NCBI RefSeq assembly: GCF_963678225.1
Contig: NZ_OY782764.1
Span: 1,741,001 to 1,805,000 of the forward strand
Reading direction: 5' to 3'
Source of the DNA: an uncultured Cohaesibacter sp.
GTDB taxonomy: Bacteria; Pseudomonadota; Alphaproteobacteria; Rhizobiales; Cohaesibacteraceae
Length of the DNA stretch: 64,000 nt
Positions 61,005 through 64,000 of the stretch are shown here, piece by piece. The position numbers and the translations under genes were made by a program. The notes beneath the pieces were generated by a model, which was not told the DNA's origin, did no database searches, and saw only the letters and a program-made list of their open reading frames with translations. Positions within the stretch are counted from its first letter, which is position 1, and each line of letters starts with the position of its first letter.

Positions 61005-62148
61005 AAAGACGAAGCTGGGATTTGGCCTTCTGATGCTGCTCAAATCGCTGACCGTGCGCAAGGGCAGGGTGCTGGTTGCCATCGCCTCTATCATGGTTGG
61101 CGCTACGGTGGTGACCGCCCTCACGAGCCTCTATTTCGATGTTTCCGAAAAGATGAGCCATGAATTGCGCGCCTATGGGGCCAATTTCTTTCTCGGTCCC
61201 AGCGATCAAGCCAACCCGCCTCACATCGCGGAAGCTGACTATCAGGCCGTCTTGTCTTCCATCGATGCGGATAGACTGACCGGCGCCAGCCCGTTTCTTT
61301 ATGGCATTGTCAAACTGAAGCTCGGTGACGCGGTGCTGGCGGGTGTCAATTTCAAGGGATTGCAAAAGATCTATCCCAACTGGCAACTCGAAGGCAGCTG
61401 GATCAATGTGGACTTTGACGATCGCAACGCCATGATAGGACGCACGTTGGCCGACACCATGGAACTTGACGTGGGCAGCAGTTTCGATCTGATCGGTCGG
61501 GACAGCGGCAAGCAGATTACTCTGCGCGTCAAGGGCATTATAGAAACAGGGGAAGCGCAGGACAATCAGATACTGGTCAATTTGCCAGTGGCACGCGCCC
61601 TTCTGGATCGCCCTGACACCATTGATCTGGCGATGCTCAGCATCGTGACAACAGGGAAGGGCGCCGAAGATCTGGCAACAAAGATCAATCAGGCACATCC
61701 ACAACTGGAAGCCAAGCCGATCCGCAAGATCGCTCAGTCCGATGGCAAAATTCTGGACAAAATCCAAGGCTTCATGGCACTGGTCGCCGGGATCATCCTG
61801 ATCATCACCAGCCTGTGCGTCAATGCCATCTTGTCGGCGATGGTGGTCGAACGCAATCGCGAGATCGGCCTGCAGAAGGCTCTTGGCGCAGATGATGGCG
61901 CCATCATCAGACAGTTCGTCACTGAAACTCTGCTCATCGCGCTAATCGGTGTGATGTTGGGGCTGGTGCTCGGCTTTGGTGTTGCCCAGATTCTCGGGCA
62001 GACCGTATTCAACGCTTGGGTTTCCGTCCGCTTTATCGTGATTCCACTGACTTTAGGGGTCTCACTCATAGCCGCCATGATCGCGGCGATTATTCCGATC
62101 AGGCGCGCGGTGCGCATTCTACCGGCGCTGGTTCTCAAAGGAGAGTAA
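60991..62148 (+). CDS. FtsX-like ABC permease (iron system, second copy)
   Basis: 385 aa, same layout as the preceding permease (N-terminal helix, periplasmic MacB-type domain, three late helices; ERNREIGLQKALGADDGAII). The two share the HELRAYGAN/KELKAYGSN segment just after helix 1, so they are paralogues by duplication. Its start lies inside the end of the first copy, and the ATPase begins 2 bp after its stop. Confidence 0.87.
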   Translation: MAANKKTKLGFGLLMLLKSLTVRKGRVLVAIASIMVGATVVTALTSLYFDVSEKMSHELRAYGANFFLGPSDQANPPHIAEADYQAVLSSIDADRLTGASPFLYGIVKLKLGDAVLAGVNFKGLQKIYPNWQLEGSWINVDFDDRNAMIGRTLADTMELDVGSSFDLIGRDSGKQITLRVKGIIETGEAQDNQILVNLPVARALLDRPDTIDLAMLSIVTTGKGAEDLATKINQAHPQLEAKPIRKIAQSDGKILDKIQGFMALVAGIILIITSLCVNAILSAMVVERNREIGLQKALGADDGAIIRQFVTETLLIALIGVMLGLVLGFGVAQILGQTVFNAWVSVRFIVIPLTLGVSLIAAMIAAIIPIRRAVRILPALVLKGE

Positions 62149-62149
62149 T

Positions 62150-62860
62150 ATGGATCAGATGTCAGACACGACCCCTGCCACGGCCTCCGCAGGGCACTTT
62201 GGTGTCCAGGAGGATCACGTCATCAAGACCGAGGGGCTCAGCAAGCATTTCAACACCGTGAAGGCGCTCGATCAGATCGATATCTCCATTTCCAAGGGCG
62301 AGTTCGTTTCCATCATGGGACCGTCCGGTTCGGGTAAAACGACGCTGCTCAATATTCTTTCCTGCCTCGATGTTCCCACCGCAGGGCGTTATCTGCTGGA
62401 TGGCACCAATGTCTCGGACATGTCCGAGGCAGACCGCGCCGTGGTGCGACGAGAGAAAATCGGCCTTGTCTTCCAGCAATTCCACCTGATTCCCTATCTC
62501 AGCGCGCTGGAGAATGTCATGCTGGCACAGCATTATCACAGCATCGCCGATGCGGGGGAGGCACAGGCCATTCTGGAATCCGTTGGCTTGGGCGGCCGCG
62601 CCAGCCATTTGCCCTCGCAGCTTTCCGGCGGCGAGCAGCAAAGGGTCTGTGTGGCTCGCGCTCTGGTCAACGAGCCCGCCATCATTTTTGCTGATGAGCC
62701 GACGGGGAACCTTGATGAAGAAAACGAAGCGTTGATTATCGATCTTTTCAAACGTCTCAACAAGGATGGCCGAACCATTGCGCTGGTCACCCATAACCCT
62801 GAAATAGGAGCCATGGCCGACAGGACTATCCGCCTGCGCCATGGGCATCTGGAGAGCTGA
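62150..62860 (+). CDS. LolD-like ABC ATPase of the iron system
   Basis: 236 aa. Walker A GPSGSGKTT, Q-loop FQQFHLIPY, signature LSGGEQQRVCVARAL, Walker B IIFADEPTGNLD, H-loop VTHNPE. It drives the two FtsX-like permeases. AAAGGAGAG lies at the end of the upstream gene, so translation is coupled. Confidence 0.92.
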   Translation: MDQMSDTTPATASAGHFGVQEDHVIKTEGLSKHFNTVKALDQIDISISKGEFVSIMGPSGSGKTTLLNILSCLDVPTAGRYLLDGTNVSDMSEADRAVVRREKIGLVFQQFHLIPYLSALENVMLAQHYHSIADAGEAQAILESVGLGGRASHLPSQLSGGEQQRVCVARALVNEPAIIFADEPTGNLDEENEALIIDLFKRLNKDGRTIALVTHNPEIGAMADRTIRLRHGHLES

Positions 62861-62867
62861 GATCACC

Positions 62868-63353
62868 ATGACACGCATCATTTCCGCATTATTGTTGAGT
62901 TTGCTGGTTTTGGCGGGATGTCAGGATAACGAGCCTGTGCGCGTGGGCGCGCCCGCGCCCGCTATTTCAGCCATGACTCCGGATGGAGAGCCGGTGGCTC
63001 TGGCCTCTCTGGAAGGCAAGGTGGTTTTCGTGAATTTCTGGTGGGCAGGCTGTGGCCCCTGTCTGGCCGAGATGCCCGCGATTGATGAAGCCTACCACGC
63101 AATCGGGGATCAGGATTTCTCTGTCTTTGCTGTCAATTTCGGGCAGAGTCCTGAGGTGATCAGAAATATCAACCGAAGACTGAAGGTCAGCTATCCGCTG
63201 CTGTCCGATCAGCTAAAGATTGCCTCTACCCGATATGGCGTGCAGGCCGCACCGACATCCTTTTTGATTGACCGAAAGGGTGTTCTGCAAGAAGTCATTT
63301 ATGGTCCACTGACCAGAGAACAGCTGGAGCAGAAAGTCGAAAAGCTCTTATGA
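62868..63353 (+). CDS. TlpA-like thioredoxin lipoprotein of the iron system
   Basis: Start at the ATG at 62868 (MTRIISALLLSLLVLAGCQD, 161 aa); an ATG at 62841 lies inside the ATPase end. The lipobox LVLAGC gives a membrane anchor; the fold has the active site WAGCGPC (C-x-x-C) and cis-proline in AAPTSFLID. As in Campylobacter, a thiol-disulfide protein ends the P19-FTR1 gene set and probably keeps the metal centre of the DUF2318 protein or P19 in the right redox state. Confidence 0.88.
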   Translation: MTRIISALLLSLLVLAGCQDNEPVRVGAPAPAISAMTPDGEPVALASLEGKVVFVNFWWAGCGPCLAEMPAIDEAYHAIGDQDFSVFAVNFGQSPEVIRNINRRLKVSYPLLSDQLKIASTRYGVQAAPTSFLIDRKGVLQEVIYGPLTREQLEQKVEKLL

Positions 63354-63364
63354 GCACTAAAACG

Positions 63365-63384
63365 AGGGAGCCTTAGGGCTCCCT
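63365..63384. terminator. Shared terminator of the iron operon and the cytochrome gene
   Basis: AGGGAGCC (63365-63372), TTAG, GGCTCCCT (63377-63384). The stem overlaps the stop codon of the convergent cytochrome gene. Confidence 0.6.
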
Positions 63385-63699
63385 TTGAGTCGCATATGCA
63401 GCCAGCGCTTCGATCTGTTCATCTGTCAGTCCAGACTTCATCCGCTCCTTCATATTCTTGGCAGGTAGCCCCAACTGATAGGGCTGCAAAGTCTCTTCTA
63501 TCTCGGCGGCTGTCATATCCGTCAACTTACGGCTCCGGCCCAGAGCCTTTTTCTCTCCCCGTTCTCCATGACAATTGGCGCACCGGTCTGCATAGAGCTG
63601 TGCACCCTGATCAAGCGCGCCGGACTGCGCACCCGTTGCGATGGTTGCCAAAAGAACAAGCACAAGGCTACCGGATCTGACCAGAGGTAAGCAGTACAT
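63373..63699 (-). CDS. Small c-type cytochrome
   Basis: 108 aa. Signal peptide (LVLVLLATIATGAQSGA), one heme site CANCH, and a likely axial Met in GLPAKNMKERM, typical of class I cytochromes c of the CccA/c553 kind. It is convergent with the iron operon (20 bp between stops), so it may exchange electrons with the TlpA and DUF2318 proteins, though it has its own promoter. Confidence 0.87.
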   Translation of the reverse strand: MYCLPLVRSGSLVLVLLATIATGAQSGALDQGAQLYADRCANCHGERGEKKALGRSRKLTDMTAAEIEETLQPYQLGLPAKNMKERMKSGLTDEQIEALAAYATQREP

Positions 63700-63808
63700 A
63701 AAAGTCCATTTTCCATTGATTTTACATAAGATTAGCAGATCAATGGTGCCATGTTGTCAGCTCCTTTTCAAAGGCTTCATTGCGTTTTGCACCCGTTCTT
63801 TCAAAAAG

Positions 63809-63843
63809 AAAACGGGAGACGTGTGGTCCACGCCTCCCGTTTT
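63809..63843 (-). terminator. Terminator of the gene at the right edge
   Basis: AAAACGGGAG-A-CGTG (63809-63823) pairs with CACG-C-CTCCCGTTTT (63829-63843 region, one A-C mismatch). The minus strand continues CTTTTT, so it ends the partial gene whose stop is at 63869. Confidence 0.75.
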
Positions 63844-63868
63844 GCTTTACTCGGCAATGTCTGACGGA

Positions 63869-64000
63869 TCAGAGCATGTCTTTGGCAGTACCAGCGATCT
63901 TCACCTTGATGCCTTGCGTCAGGGCTTGGGCGACAAAGGCTTTCAGAACATAGGCCAATTTGTCTTCCGGTACATAGGCTATCGTGATGTGGTTGGACTG
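63869..64000 (-). CDS. C-terminal fragment of an unrecognised protein (runs off the right edge)
   Basis: The last 43 codons only, ending in TGA at 63871-63869. The visible peptide (SNHITIAYVPEDKLAYVLKA, then FVAQALTQGIKVKIAG and TAKDML) is an alpha/beta segment that I cannot assign to a family. A good terminator follows 25 bp downstream. Confidence 0.55.
   Translation of the reverse strand, partial: QSNHITIAYVPEDKLAYVLKAFVAQALTQGIKVKIAGTAKDML

Overview
The window reads as chromosome of an alphaproteobacterium, most likely a marine member of the Hyphomicrobiales (a Cohaesibacter-like genus is a guess from gene content only). Pointers are a TRAP-type sugar-acid transporter, an EI-HPr-EIIA fructose PTS fusion, a ROK regulator, FCD-type GntR regulators, a giant glycine-rich autotransporter and an iron operator of the TGA-N9-TCA type. 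No rRNA, tRNA, CRISPR array, insertion sequence or prophage gene was seen. Most genes have clear Shine-Dalgarno sites, and several neighbours are coupled by ATGA or TAATG overlaps.

Layout. 1-7350: a signalling block. On the minus strand a REC-zinc-ribbon(TackOD1-like)-degenerate GGDEF protein is coupled to a family 2 glycosyltransferase cut by the window edge. Divergent from it run a hybrid-type phosphorelay set: histidine kinase, CheY-like receiver, HPt protein and REC-PAS-PAS protein. 7380-14600: a ROK repressor divergent from the fructose PTS operon fruB-fruK-fruA, which has an FNR/FixK-type box at the expected distance from a -10 element and ends in a strong terminator. 14700-29480: a large sugar-acid catabolic region with an AroE-like dehydrogenase, a GntR regulator, a kdgK-hydratase pair on the minus strand, then an IclR regulator followed by dgoK, a zinc dehydrogenase, a kduD-like SDR, a 2-hydroxyacid dehydrogenase, a TRAP transporter, dgoA and an L-fuconate dehydratase-type enolase-superfamily enzyme. 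Together these can take a hexonate or deoxyhexonate through 2-keto-3-deoxy acids to pyruvate.

29548-40090: surface functions, namely a 2.5-kilo-residue autotransporter, an unlisted 57-codon small gene with its own terminator, and an OafA-type acyltransferase with an SGNH domain. 40299-43360: an Lrp regulator, a zinc alcohol dehydrogenase and an APC permease. 43457-45340: a cassette of small exported or membrane proteins (Met/His-rich EF-hand protein, DUF2933-like protein and two unknowns) preceded by a MerR/CueR-type promoter with a 19-bp spacer, so probably copper-responsive. 45385-46870: TetR regulator and divergent enoyl-CoA hydratase. 46949-54085: GntR regulator divergent from a polyamine-type ABC transporter (ATPase, Tat-exported binding protein, two permeases), an Asp/Glu/hydantoin racemase and an AbrB-family membrane protein. 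54437-54868: DoxX.

55250-63700: a complete FTR1-P19 iron uptake system in the gene order known from Campylobacter (ftr1, p19, DUF2318 membrane protein, two FtsX-like permeases, LolD-like ATPase, TlpA-like thioredoxin), with an iron-responsive operator in front and a convergent small cytochrome c at its end. The right edge cuts a minus-strand gene of which only the last 43 codons are visible.
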